Assembly: GCA_012521345.1 (NCBI GenBank)
Contig: JAAYMN010000096.1
Location: 1 to 64,000 of the forward strand
Reading direction: 5' to 3'
Origin: Bacillota bacterium
GTDB taxonomy: Bacteria; Bacillota; Dethiobacteria; Dethiobacterales; Dethiobacteraceae
DNA: 64,000 bases
Part shown: piece by piece, positions 50,072-57,228 of the stretch
Position numbering within the stretch: position 1 is the stretch's first letter
Layout: the number at the start of each line of letters is the position of its first letter
Program-made: the position numbers and the translations under genes
Notes under the pieces: generated by a model
Seen by the model: the letters and a program-made list of their open reading frames with translations, nothing else
What the model was told of the DNA's origin: nothing
Databases searched by the model: none

Positions 50072-51178
50072 TCAGGAAAGATTGTTGGCGCTGATAATTT
50101 GCTCAACGCTGACGCCGAAGCGTTTTGCCAGGGAGTAAAGAGTATCGCCGGCCTTTACTGTGACGGTGATGCCGCCTGTTGCGGGCGGCAGCATTTCATT
50201 GACCGGCACCAGGGTGTAGCCTTGCTCCCGCAGGCCGGTGATAATGGCGGGCAGCGCCTCTACCGTGTGGTAGCCGCCGAGATGCATCAGGATAATGCCT
50301 TTGTGGGAAGCATTGTCCAGCACCCTGTCAATCAGGTATTGCGTTGTAACTTCCCGGCCGCCTATTTCTTCCGCCCAGTCGTGGCTGTCAACGGTCCATA
50401 AAACAGTGTAGGGATAGCCTTCCCTGCCTGCAATGTCAAGCAGTGTTTCATTATACTCGCCGTAAGGGGGGCGGAAGAGACAGGGCGTTCTGCCTGTGAC
50501 CCGGGTGATGAGGCGGGTGGATTCCCGCATTTCAGCGACAATTTCCTCTGCGCTCATATTAATTAGATGCCCGTGCGTCAGGGAGTGATTTTCAATCACG
50601 TGGCCGTGGCGGACAATTTCCTCCGCCAGGCGGGGATGGGCTTCCACCCAGCGGGCACGTGCAAAAAAGGTGCATTTTACGTCATATTCAGCCAAAACGG
50701 CAAGTAAATCTTCCGTCTGTTCATATAGCCAGCCGGCATCAAAGGTGAGGGCGATTTGCTTATCCGCCACTTCCGCCAGGCCTTCCCTGATGACCTGTGA
50801 CTTGCCCCGGGCAATGCCGCTTGCCTGCGGGATGATTAGTTCCTGCCCGGCGTAAATAACGGGAACCTGCCTGTCAGGTTCGGGCTCCGGTTCTGTTTCG
50901 TCCCCGGGGATCGGTGTTTCTTCCCCGCCTGGCCCTGGATCATCCCCCGGCTCGGGTGTCTCGCCGGGCCCAGGCTGCGGCTCTTCCGCCGGCCCGGGCG
51001 CATCAGGCTGTGCCGGCGGTGCGGCAGGCGGTTCCGCCTCCGGCCTGCCTGACCAGGCTGCAATGAGTTTTGCCGGCAGCGGCGTGGCAAAAACAATAAT
51101 AATGCCGGCAACAAGCAGCACACAGGCCGCGGAGAGTACCAGCCATTTTTTTCTGTCAATTTTTTTTGCCCGTAACAT
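50072..51178 (-). CDS. Membrane-anchored polysaccharide deacetylase with C-terminal LysM domain
   Basis: Cell-wall enzyme of 368 residues. An N-terminal membrane anchor (11-33) is followed by a linker of about 80 residues made of Pro, Glu and Gly, then a NodB-type deacetylase (about 130-310) and a LysM domain (about 322-366, VKAGDTLYSLAKRFGVSVEQIISANNL). The metal motifs are TFDAGW and HSLTHGHL; RPPYGEYN is the third motif. Asp in the second position of motif one is Ala, as in some clostridial deacetylases, so activity is plausible but not certain. GGAGG lies 7 nt before the chosen ATG at 51178. It is transcribed alone. Confidence 0.87.
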   Translation of the reverse strand: MLRAKKIDRKKWLVLSAACVLLVAGIIIVFATPLPAKLIAAWSGRPEAEPPAAPPAQPDAPGPAEEPQPGPGETPEPGDDPGPGGEETPIPGDETEPEPEPDRQVPVIYAGQELIIPQASGIARGKSQVIREGLAEVADKQIALTFDAGWLYEQTEDLLAVLAEYDVKCTFFARARWVEAHPRLAEEIVRHGHVIENHSLTHGHLINMSAEEIVAEMRESTRLITRVTGRTPCLFRPPYGEYNETLLDIAGREGYPYTVLWTVDSHDWAEEIGGREVTTQYLIDRVLDNASHKGIILMHLGGYHTVEALPAIITGLREQGYTLVPVNEMLPPATGGITVTVKAGDTLYSLAKRFGVSVEQIISANNLS

Positions 51179-51411
51179 GGCGCTTCCTCCTGTTGCTTGT
51201 AAAGTATGCAAGGGGAGCCGTTACTGCCATTGTAGCGGGCAAAAAAGAAGGGCGGCTTAATTATTCATATTTTTTTCTTTATATAAATTAATTTTTACTA
51301 AGATTAAAGGCATTAACTGCTGCCGGAGGAACTTGCTGCCTGCAAGGAGGAAGCGGCTTGCCGGCAGCGAATATTACAATCCTGCCAGTTTTTTCTGCAG
51401 GAGGCCGCAGC

Positions 51412-51957
51412 ATGCGTAAAACTGCTCTGCGCGAATATGTGGCCGGTGCGCTTTTTGCCGCCCTGACGGCGCTTTTGGCTTATGTGGCCATTCCTCTGCC
51501 GGGCGGGCTGCCGCCCGTGACCGGGCAGTCCCTGGCCGTCATGCTGTCCGGCCTGCTTCTGGGTGCCCGCGGCGGCGCCACGAGCCAGCTGGTTTACCTC
51601 CTGCTTGGCGTCAGCGGGCTGCCTGTTTTTGCCGGCGGCAAAAGCGGTCTTCAGGTCCTTGCGGGACCAACAGGCGGTTTTATCTGGGGTTTTGTCCTGG
51701 GCGCCTACCTGACAGGCAGGCTGACGGAAAACCACAAGCAGCCGTCAGTGCTGCGCCTTTTGGGAGCCGCTTTCGCGGGCGGCATCTGCGCCGTCTACGT
51801 GCCGGGCATCATACAGCTGGCCTGGCTTCTGAAACTGTCGCCCGGCAAAGCCCTCCTGGCCATGCTGCCTTACTTGCCGGGCGACCTGCTGAAAGCGGCC
51901 GTCTCCGTTTTTCTGGCGGCAAAGGCCGGACCGGCCGTCCGCCGGGGAAGGCAGTGA
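51412..51957 (+). CDS. bioY: Biotin transporter subunit BioY
   Basis: Substrate-binding membrane subunit of an energy-coupling-factor importer, 181 residues with about six helices. PVTGQSLAVMLSGLLLGARGGATSQLVYLLLGVSGLPVFAGG and GPTGGFIWGFVLGAYLTG are the family motifs for biotin. GCAGGAGGCCGCAGC leads to the ATG at 51412. The ECF ATPase and transmembrane subunits are not next to it, as is common for shared ECF modules. No BirA box was recognised upstream. It is followed closely by thiE. Confidence 0.9.
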   Translation: MRKTALREYVAGALFAALTALLAYVAIPLPGGLPPVTGQSLAVMLSGLLLGARGGATSQLVYLLLGVSGLPVFAGGKSGLQVLAGPTGGFIWGFVLGAYLTGRLTENHKQPSVLRLLGAAFAGGICAVYVPGIIQLAWLLKLSPGKALLAMLPYLPGDLLKAAVSVFLAAKAGPAVRRGRQ

Positions 51958-51999
51958 GTTTTTATTTCATTTGTCCGCAAAAGAAGGTGGTGAAAACCG

Positions 52000-52638
52000 G
52001 TGCGCTCATTGCCGCAGACCGATCTTTACGGTATTACCTGTGAAGCTTTGTCCCGGGGCAGGGACAACCTGACAGTCGTCAGGGAGTTGCTTGCCGCCGG
52101 CGTCAGGATTATTCAATACAGGGAAAAAACGAAAACAAAAAAAGAAAAATATGCCGAATGCTTGGCTCTCAGCCAAATGTGCCGGGAAGCGGGTGCCCTG
52201 TTTGTGGTGAACGATGACGTGGACCTGGCCCTCCTAACCGGAGCCGGCGCCGTGCATGTCGGCCAGGACGACCTGCCGGCCGATGCAGTGAGAAAGCTGG
52301 TGGGGCCGGATGTTATTGTGGGCGTTTCTGCGAGCAGCATGGAAGAAGCGCACGATGCCGTGGCCCGGGGCGCCGATTACCTGGGGGTCGGCCCCATCTA
52401 CCGGACGGCGACCAAGGAAGATGCGGGGGAGGCGGTAGGGCTGGACTTGTTGCAGGAGATAGCCCGCACCTTTACGCTGCCGCTCGTGGCCATTGGCGGC
52501 ATAACACCGGATAATATCAGGGAAGTGATGCGGCGCGGCGCCGCCTGCGCCGCCATGATTTCCGCCCTGGTGGGAGCCGAGGATATCGCGGCCGCCGTGC
52601 AGGCTGCGCGGCGAAACCTGTCCGGCGACGGCCGTTAA
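52000..52638 (+). CDS. thiE: Thiamine-phosphate synthase
   Basis: Cytoplasmic enzyme of 212 residues that couples the thiazole and pyrimidine parts of thiamine. IIQYREKTKTKKE, FVVNDDVDLALL, GAGAVHVGQDDLP, YLGVGPIYRTATKEDAG and LVAIGGITPDNI are the family motifs. The start is a GTG after AAGGTGGTGA. It lies 42 nt after bioY and before coaE, so the three genes may share a transcript of vitamin and cofactor genes. The 42-nt space leaves no room for a TPP riboswitch. Confidence 0.93.
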   Translation: MRSLPQTDLYGITCEALSRGRDNLTVVRELLAAGVRIIQYREKTKTKKEKYAECLALSQMCREAGALFVVNDDVDLALLTGAGAVHVGQDDLPADAVRKLVGPDVIVGVSASSMEEAHDAVARGADYLGVGPIYRTATKEDAGEAVGLDLLQEIARTFTLPLVAIGGITPDNIREVMRRGAACAAMISALVGAEDIAAAVQAARRNLSGDGR

Positions 52639-52707
52639 AGCGGAAGCGCCGGCCTGTGCCGGGGGAATAAGCTCTGTTTGAGGCAATCTTTTGACAAAGG
52701 GATGAAA

Positions 52708-53319
52708 ATGATGCTGGTTGTAGGTTTGACAGGCGGTATTGCCACGGGAAAATCTACGGTGGGAAAAATGTTCGCCCGCCTGGGTGCCAGGCGGATAGAT
52801 ACAGACAGGCTGGCCCGGGAGGTTGTGGAGCCGGGGCAGCCGGGCCTGGCGGCGGTGGCAGGCCGTTTTGGCAGGGAGGTCCTGACTGCCGACGGCCGCC
52901 TGGACAGGAAGGCGCTTGGCAGGATTGTTTTCCATGATGCCGGCCTGCGTAAAGAACTGGAAGCCATCCTCCATCCTCTGATCGGAGAATTGGTAAAAAA
53001 GGGGCTGCGTGCCGCGGAAGCGGCTGGTGAGCGTATTGTTTTGGTGGAAGTTCCGCTGCTTTTTGAAACCGGCTTCCAGCGGCAGACGGACAGGGTTATT
53101 GTGGTAACCGCGGACCGGGAAACGCAGCTGGCGCGGCTTATGGAGCGCGACGGGCTGGATGAAGGGGAGGCGCTGCGGCGAATCGCGTCGCAGATGCCGC
53201 TGAGTGAGAAGGTTGCCCGGGCCGATTACGTCATCGACAACAGCGGTTCCCTGGCCGAGACGGAAAAGCAGGTGGCAGCGGTATGGCAAATTTTGCAACA
53301 GGAGTGCGACAATGGCTAA
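52708..53319 (+). CDS. coaE: Dephospho-CoA kinase
   Basis: Last enzyme of coenzyme A synthesis, 203 residues. GLTGGIATGKSTV is the P-loop, DTDRLAREVV the Asp-rich acceptor site, HPLIG and VEVPLLFETG the CoA-binding and lid segments, and DNSG is near the end. The ATG at 52708 follows AAAGGG by 6 nt; ATG codons at 52702 and 52711 are alternatives. Its end overlaps the start of the next gene, a membrane transglycosylase, by 8 nt. Confidence 0.93.
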   Translation: MMLVVGLTGGIATGKSTVGKMFARLGARRIDTDRLAREVVEPGQPGLAAVAGRFGREVLTADGRLDRKALGRIVFHDAGLRKELEAILHPLIGELVKKGLRAAEAAGERIVLVEVPLLFETGFQRQTDRVIVVTADRETQLARLMERDGLDEGEALRRIASQMPLSEKVARADYVIDNSGSLAETEKQVAAVWQILQQECDNG

Positions 53320-53884
53320 TTTTGTCAGGCGGCTGCGACTGCCACAGCTTTTGCTTTTTTGTGCGCTGGCAGTTTTACTGCTGTTTGCCGTGATGCGGAC
53401 GCCGCATTACTTGCGACGCCTTTACCCGTATCATCACCGGCAGCTGATTGAACTGTACGCCTTCCAGTATGGCGTGGATCCCCTGCTTGTGGTTGCCGTC
53501 ATGCAGGCGGAAAGCAATTTCCGGGCGGATGCCGTTTCCTGGAAGGGAGCGCTTGGCCTGATGCAGGTGATGCCCGAGACGGCGCAATGGATAGCGCGCC
53601 GGCAGGGCTTGGCAGAACTTAAGCGGGAAGAAATCCTGGATCCGGAAATGAATATCCGGCTGGGGACCTGGTATCTTGCTTACCTATTGGAGCAATTTGC
53701 CGGGCGGGTTGATGTGGTTATTGCCGCCTACAATGCCGGACCCGGCCAGGTTTCCGCCTGGCTGGCCGACCAAACCTGGTCCGGCCGCTATGCCGACCGG
53801 CACAAGATTCCTTTTGCCGAGACGCGCCAGTTTCTGGTCAAAGTAAGAAAGGCTTATACGAAATACCAGAAGCTTTACCGTTAA
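53312..53884 (+). CDS. Membrane-anchored lytic transglycosylase
   Basis: SLT-type peptidoglycan lyase of 190 residues. A membrane anchor (about 12-30) places the domain outside. The catalytic Glu is in MQAESNFRADAVS, followed by GALGLMQVMPETA, the NIRLGTWYL helix, AYNAGPGQV and FAETRQFLVKV. The ATG at 53312 has GGAG 7 nt upstream and overlaps coaE by 8 nt. The pairing of coaE with a transglycosylase gene is recurrent in clostridia. It closes the bioY-coaE group; yebC follows after about 200 nt. Confidence 0.9.
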   Translation: MANFVRRLRLPQLLLFCALAVLLLFAVMRTPHYLRRLYPYHHRQLIELYAFQYGVDPLLVVAVMQAESNFRADAVSWKGALGLMQVMPETAQWIARRQGLAELKREEILDPEMNIRLGTWYLAYLLEQFAGRVDVVIAAYNAGPGQVSAWLADQTWSGRYADRHKIPFAETRQFLVKVRKAYTKYQKLYR

Positions 53885-54085
53885 GACGCCAAGGCAGCGA
53901 AGATGCCGCGGCAATGCTTGGGACGGATGCGCCTTTGCCGCTTTTCCTGTGAAAGCTGCGCGGTGCTTTTCCAAAGCAGCTGCAAGGCAATATTGTCGCC
54001 TGCCGCAAATAGTGATACAATAAGGGCGGTAATTTTCAAGGCGCAGCCTGGCTGTCTGAGGCAATTTTTTAGCGGGAGGGATACG

Positions 54086-54841
54086 ATGGCAGGTCATTCA
54101 AAATGGGCTAACATAAAGCACAGGAAGGCACGCATGGATGCGCAGAAAGGGAAAATCTTTACGAAAATTTCCAGGGAAATTATGGCTGCGGTGCGTGCGG
54201 GAGGGCCGGACCCCAACGCCAATTTCCGCCTCCGGCTGGCTCTGCAGAAGGCACGTTCCGTCAATATGCCCAACGATAACATTGCGCGGGCCGTGCAAAA
54301 AGGCAGCGGTGAAGCGGACGGCGTCAGTTACGAAGAAATTGTTTATGAAGGTTACGGGCCTGCCGGGACGGCGGTGATGCTGGAAATTCTCACCGACAAC
54401 CGCAACCGGACAGCCGCCGAAATCCGCCACATTTTCTCCCGACGCGGCGGCAGCCTGGGGGAATCGGGCTGTGTAGCCTGGATGTTCAGCCGCAAGGGTT
54501 ATCTGACGGTCAACAGAAATGAGTGGGATGAAGATGAACTGATGCTTCTGGCCCTGGATGCCGGTGCGGCAGATTTTGAAGTTGAAGACGAGCTTTATAC
54601 CATCTATACCGAACCGGGCGATTTTGAACAGGTAAAGGAAAAACTGGAGACGGCCGGTGTAAAGTTTGCAGATGCCTCCATTACCATGGTGCCGGAAAAT
54701 ACTGTTGAGATTACCGACCTGGAAGAAGCAAGAAAGGCCGTTGAACTCATCGACCTTCTGGAGGACCATGACGATGTGCAGAATGTATATACAAATCTCG
54801 ATCTGCCCCCGGAGATAGCAGCGGCGCTGGAGAACGAGTAG
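54086..54841 (+). CDS. yebC: YebC/PmpR family protein
   Basis: Conserved cytoplasmic protein of 251 residues. MAGHSKWANIKHRKARMDAQKGKIFTKI at the start, NMPNDNIARAVQKG, YEGYGPAGTAVMLEILTDNRNRTAAEIRH and GDFEQVKEKLE are typical. Family members act as transcription factors or, as shown for some, relieve ribosome stalling at poly-proline. The ATG at 54086 follows GCGGGAGGG. The long open frame upstream lacks conserved sequence. It is a single-gene unit. Confidence 0.93.
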   Translation: MAGHSKWANIKHRKARMDAQKGKIFTKISREIMAAVRAGGPDPNANFRLRLALQKARSVNMPNDNIARAVQKGSGEADGVSYEEIVYEGYGPAGTAVMLEILTDNRNRTAAEIRHIFSRRGGSLGESGCVAWMFSRKGYLTVNRNEWDEDELMLLALDAGAADFEVEDELYTIYTEPGDFEQVKEKLETAGVKFADASITMVPENTVEITDLEEARKAVELIDLLEDHDDVQNVYTNLDLPPEIAAALENE

Positions 54842-54846
54842 TGGCA

Positions 54847-54896
54847 CGGGTATAAACCCGCCGTTCACGGGGAATTTATTTAGTATAAACCGTGAA
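54847..54896 (+). promoter_or_regulatory. Two inverted repeats upstream of the BofC-like gene
   Basis: CGGG-TATAAA-CCCG (54847-54860) and TTCACGG (54864-54870) with CCGTGAA (54890-54896, 19-nt spacer) lie between yebC and the next gene. The second right arm is next to the ribosome binding site, so a hairpin would affect translation, or the arms could be an operator. Confidence 0.35.
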
Positions 54897-54910
54897 AGGT
54901 GGGGTTTTTT

Positions 54911-55285
54911 ATGTTCCCGCGAAAACGCCTTGCCCCCGCCTGTATCTTTCTGATCGGCCTGGTCCTTGGCCTTTTGGCAGGCGGCGGGATGGCGGTTTTG
55001 TGCCTCAGGGGCATACAGCCCGGGCCGGCCGTGGCTGAAGGTGCGAGTCTTGCCGCAGAAGGCACGGTTCACGCACCGGAAGCGGGCGGGAGAGTTTACC
55101 AGGGGTACCTGGGGGTATACGAAAACCATCTTGCCATCTATGATGCAGTCCCTCCGGACGGAATGCTGCAGTATGTTCTGACCGACTACGAAGCAAGGGA
55201 AGACTTGCGGCCGCAGCTGGAAAAAGGCATACCTTTTACCGACATGTATGACATGCTGCGCCTGCTGGAAAACTATACAAGCTGA
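54911..55285 (+). CDS. Small exported protein with BofC C-terminal-like domain
   Basis: Protein of 124 residues. A signal or anchor helix (about 9-33) is followed by a short linker and a domain, YQGYLGVYENHLAIYDAVPPDGMLQYVLTDYEAREDLRPQLEKGIPFTDMYDMLRLLENYTS, which resembles the C-terminal domain of BofC, a forespore regulator of SpoIVB in Bacillus. The N-terminal BofC domain is missing. The ATG at 54911 has AAAGGTGGGG 7 nt upstream. It follows yebC. A role in sporulation signalling is possible, but spore genes are not evident nearby. Confidence 0.72.
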   Translation: MFPRKRLAPACIFLIGLVLGLLAGGGMAVLCLRGIQPGPAVAEGASLAAEGTVHAPEAGGRVYQGYLGVYENHLAIYDAVPPDGMLQYVLTDYEAREDLRPQLEKGIPFTDMYDMLRLLENYTS

Positions 55286-55337
55286 ATAGGGCAGCCTCCC
55301 CGCGGGCATACTATCCTGCATATCTGGAGGTGTCACC

Positions 55338-55814
55338 GTGAAGTTTTCCCGGGAAATGGCCGGTTTTACAGTAATTCATGTGCCCAGCGGCCGGGAAGTG
55401 GGAAAAGTGAGGGAATGGCTGCTGGATGAGCGCTGTGAAACTGTTGTGGGCCTTTTGGTGGAAGGAAGCGGCTGGCTCCCCCAGCGGCGCGTTATTCCTT
55501 TTGCCGAAATAATGAAAATTGGGACTGATACGGTGTTGGTCGCCGGAACAGGGTTGTATGCGACGGGGGATCCGCCCCTGGTGGACGGGCAGCTCACCTG
55601 CCGCGCGTTGGGAAAGCGCATGCTTTCCTCAGGCGGTGACGAACTGGGGATTGTGGAAGATTTTTTGTTTGAGGAAGAAACGGGGCGGGTTGCCGGCTGG
55701 CGCCTTTCTTCGGGCTTGATTGACGACTTGCTGCAGGGCAGGCCGGTTCTGGAGGATCCGCCGCAAATGATCGTGGGGGAAGATGCGCTGATTGTCTGCG
55801 ATGAAGAGGGGTGA
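55338..55814 (+). CDS. Protein with two PRC-barrel domains
   Basis: Soluble protein of 158 residues with two PRC-barrel-like repeats (about 1-80 and 85-155). Each shows a GREVGKVREWLLDE or GGDELGIVEDFLFEE strand pair followed by VVGLLVEG or VAGWRLSSG. Such proteins act in RNA processing and photosynthetic complexes, or as small scaffold modules; the function here is not known. The GTG has GGAGG 7 nt upstream. Together with the zinc-ribbon and AI-2E genes it forms a run of plus-strand genes. Confidence 0.85.
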   Translation: MKFSREMAGFTVIHVPSGREVGKVREWLLDERCETVVGLLVEGSGWLPQRRVIPFAEIMKIGTDTVLVAGTGLYATGDPPLVDGQLTCRALGKRMLSSGGDELGIVEDFLFEEETGRVAGWRLSSGLIDDLLQGRPVLEDPPQMIVGEDALIVCDEEG

Positions 55815-55818
55815 TTTG

Positions 55819-56019
55819 ATGCATTGTCCGCTTTGCAACGGCAATGATACGGGCAAAGTGGGAACGAACCAGTATTATTGCTGGAATTGCCTGGTTGAAT
55901 TTTCCGTGCGGGGAGCCGGCGCTTACACGGCTTATTATGTTGATGAGGAAGGATCGCTGATTGCGCTCAGTGATTTGGTACAAAAGAGCGGCACGCCTGC
56001 GGAAAACTTCCTGGGATAG
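55819..56019 (+). CDS. Small zinc-ribbon protein
   Basis: Protein of 66 residues with CPLC (3-6) and CWNC (about 21-24), a zinc ribbon, and a C-terminal part with YTAYYVDEEGSLIALSDL. The ATG at 55819 is 5 nt after the preceding stop, with GAGGGGTGA overlapping that stop. An in-frame ATG at 55801 lies inside the PRC gene. No function can be assigned. Its close coupling suggests joint expression with the PRC-barrel gene. Confidence 0.7.
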   Translation: MHCPLCNGNDTGKVGTNQYYCWNCLVEFSVRGAGAYTAYYVDEEGSLIALSDLVQKSGTPAENFLG

Positions 56020-56079
56020 CAATGTATGGAGCCCCTTGTACCTGCATATAGATAAACAGACGGACAGGGGGGTGGCCTG

Positions 56080-57147
56080 ATGCTGAAATATGACCGGCAG
56101 AATCTTGGGCGTTATGGCGTGCTTGGCGCAGTTTTGGCTGTGGCTCTGATCCTGCTCCTCTGGCTGTTGCAAATCGGCCGGCAGTTATTTTCTCTTTTTA
56201 TTCCTTTCCTGCTGTCAATCATTCTTGCCTATATCCTCAACCCGCTGGTAGAATTCCTGGAAGACCGCCGCGTGCCGCGTTCTCTGGGGATTTTGCTTAT
56301 TTATGCCGTCTTTTTTTCCTTTGTCTTTTTGTTTGGTGTGACTGCCATTCCCGCCCTCATCAGCGAACTGCAAAAACTTGGAGAAATGCTGCCGCAGTAT
56401 ACAGGCCAGTTTCAGGATTTTTTGTTCAGCCTGCAGACGGACTACCGGCGCATCAATCTGCCGGAGAGCATCAGGATGGCGCTTGACCAGAATCTTCTCA
56501 GCCTGCAGGCTGCCATACAGAATGTCCTGGAACGGGTCACAGGCAGCGTTTTAAGTTTATTTTCCAACCTGCTGGCCATTCTGATTATTCCCCTGATGGT
56601 GTATTATTTTTTGCGGGACATGGATGCTCTCAAACGTTCTCTTGTCCTGCTTTTTCCGAAAAAATACCGCTCCTGGTTTGTCTCCATGGGCAGTGAAATG
56701 GACAGGACTTTGGGCGCCTACTTCCGCGGCATCCTGGTGATCAGCTTTCTCGTTGCTGTGCTGACGTATGTGGGCCTTGCCCTTGTGGGACTGGATTATG
56801 CGCTGATTCTGGGCATCCTGGCAGGGTTGACCAATGTTATTCCTTATTTTGGCCCCATTATCGGTGCCATACCGGCGGTGCTTCTGGCTCTGCTTACTTC
56901 TCCGGCGCTTGCCCTGAAAGCAGGGCTCGTTTATGTCGTTGTCCAGCAGCTGGAGAGCCAAATTATTACCCCGCAGGTCCTGGGCCGCAGCCTGGGGCTC
57001 CATCCCCTGGTTGTCATTTTTGTGCTGATCCTGGGAGGGAAGCTTTACGGCCTGCCCGGCCTGATTTTTGCCGTCCCTTTTACTGCCATCATCCGCATTT
57101 TTCTGAAACATGTCATAGATTTTACCGCCAACCGGAACAGCAGGTAA
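56080..57147 (+). CDS. AI-2E family transporter
   Basis: Membrane protein of 355 residues with about eight helices in the AI-2 exporter/PerM family. Features are SIILAYILNPLVEFLEDRRVPR, the large cytoplasmic or extracellular helix region 100-200, and the C-terminal block GLTNVIPYFGPIIGAIPAVLLALL and QLESQIITPQVLGRSLGLHPLVVIF. It corresponds in position to YrrI of Bacillus, just upstream of alaS. Substrates in this family range from AI-2 to sodium/proton exchange, so none is assigned. The ATG follows GGGGGGTGG closely. Confidence 0.88.
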   Translation: MLKYDRQNLGRYGVLGAVLAVALILLLWLLQIGRQLFSLFIPFLLSIILAYILNPLVEFLEDRRVPRSLGILLIYAVFFSFVFLFGVTAIPALISELQKLGEMLPQYTGQFQDFLFSLQTDYRRINLPESIRMALDQNLLSLQAAIQNVLERVTGSVLSLFSNLLAILIIPLMVYYFLRDMDALKRSLVLLFPKKYRSWFVSMGSEMDRTLGAYFRGILVISFLVAVLTYVGLALVGLDYALILGILAGLTNVIPYFGPIIGAIPAVLLALLTSPALALKAGLVYVVVQQLESQIITPQVLGRSLGLHPLVVIFVLILGGKLYGLPGLIFAVPFTAIIRIFLKHVIDFTANRNSR

Positions 57148-57167
57148 CTGCAGTAATGTTCCTTTTA

Positions 57168-57197
57168 TTGACACCTTTCCTCTCCTTCTTATATAAT
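57168..57197 (+). promoter_or_regulatory. Sigma-A promoter of the alaS operon
   Basis: TTGACA (57168-57173) and TATAAT (57192-57197) match consensus perfectly with an 18-nt spacer. The start of transcription would fall near 57205. The leader to 57229 is too short for a T-box. Confidence 0.8.
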
Positions 57198-57228
57198 GGA
57201 CTGTGATACAATTCAGGGAGGGTTTGGT

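Noticed and set aside
51179-51411. Biotin operator or riboswitch before bioY
   Set aside because: The AT-rich gap has no TTGTTAACC-like repeat or known leader structure.
51958-51999. TPP riboswitch before thiE
   Set aside because: The gap to bioY is only 42 nt and no conserved elements are visible.
54098-55336. Antisense open frame of about 410 codons across yebC and the BofC-like gene
   Set aside because: It crosses two supported plus-strand genes and has no recognisable domain.
57148-57228. T-box leader before alaS
   Set aside because: The leader is about 25 nt from the predicted start point and has no specifier or T-box sequence.
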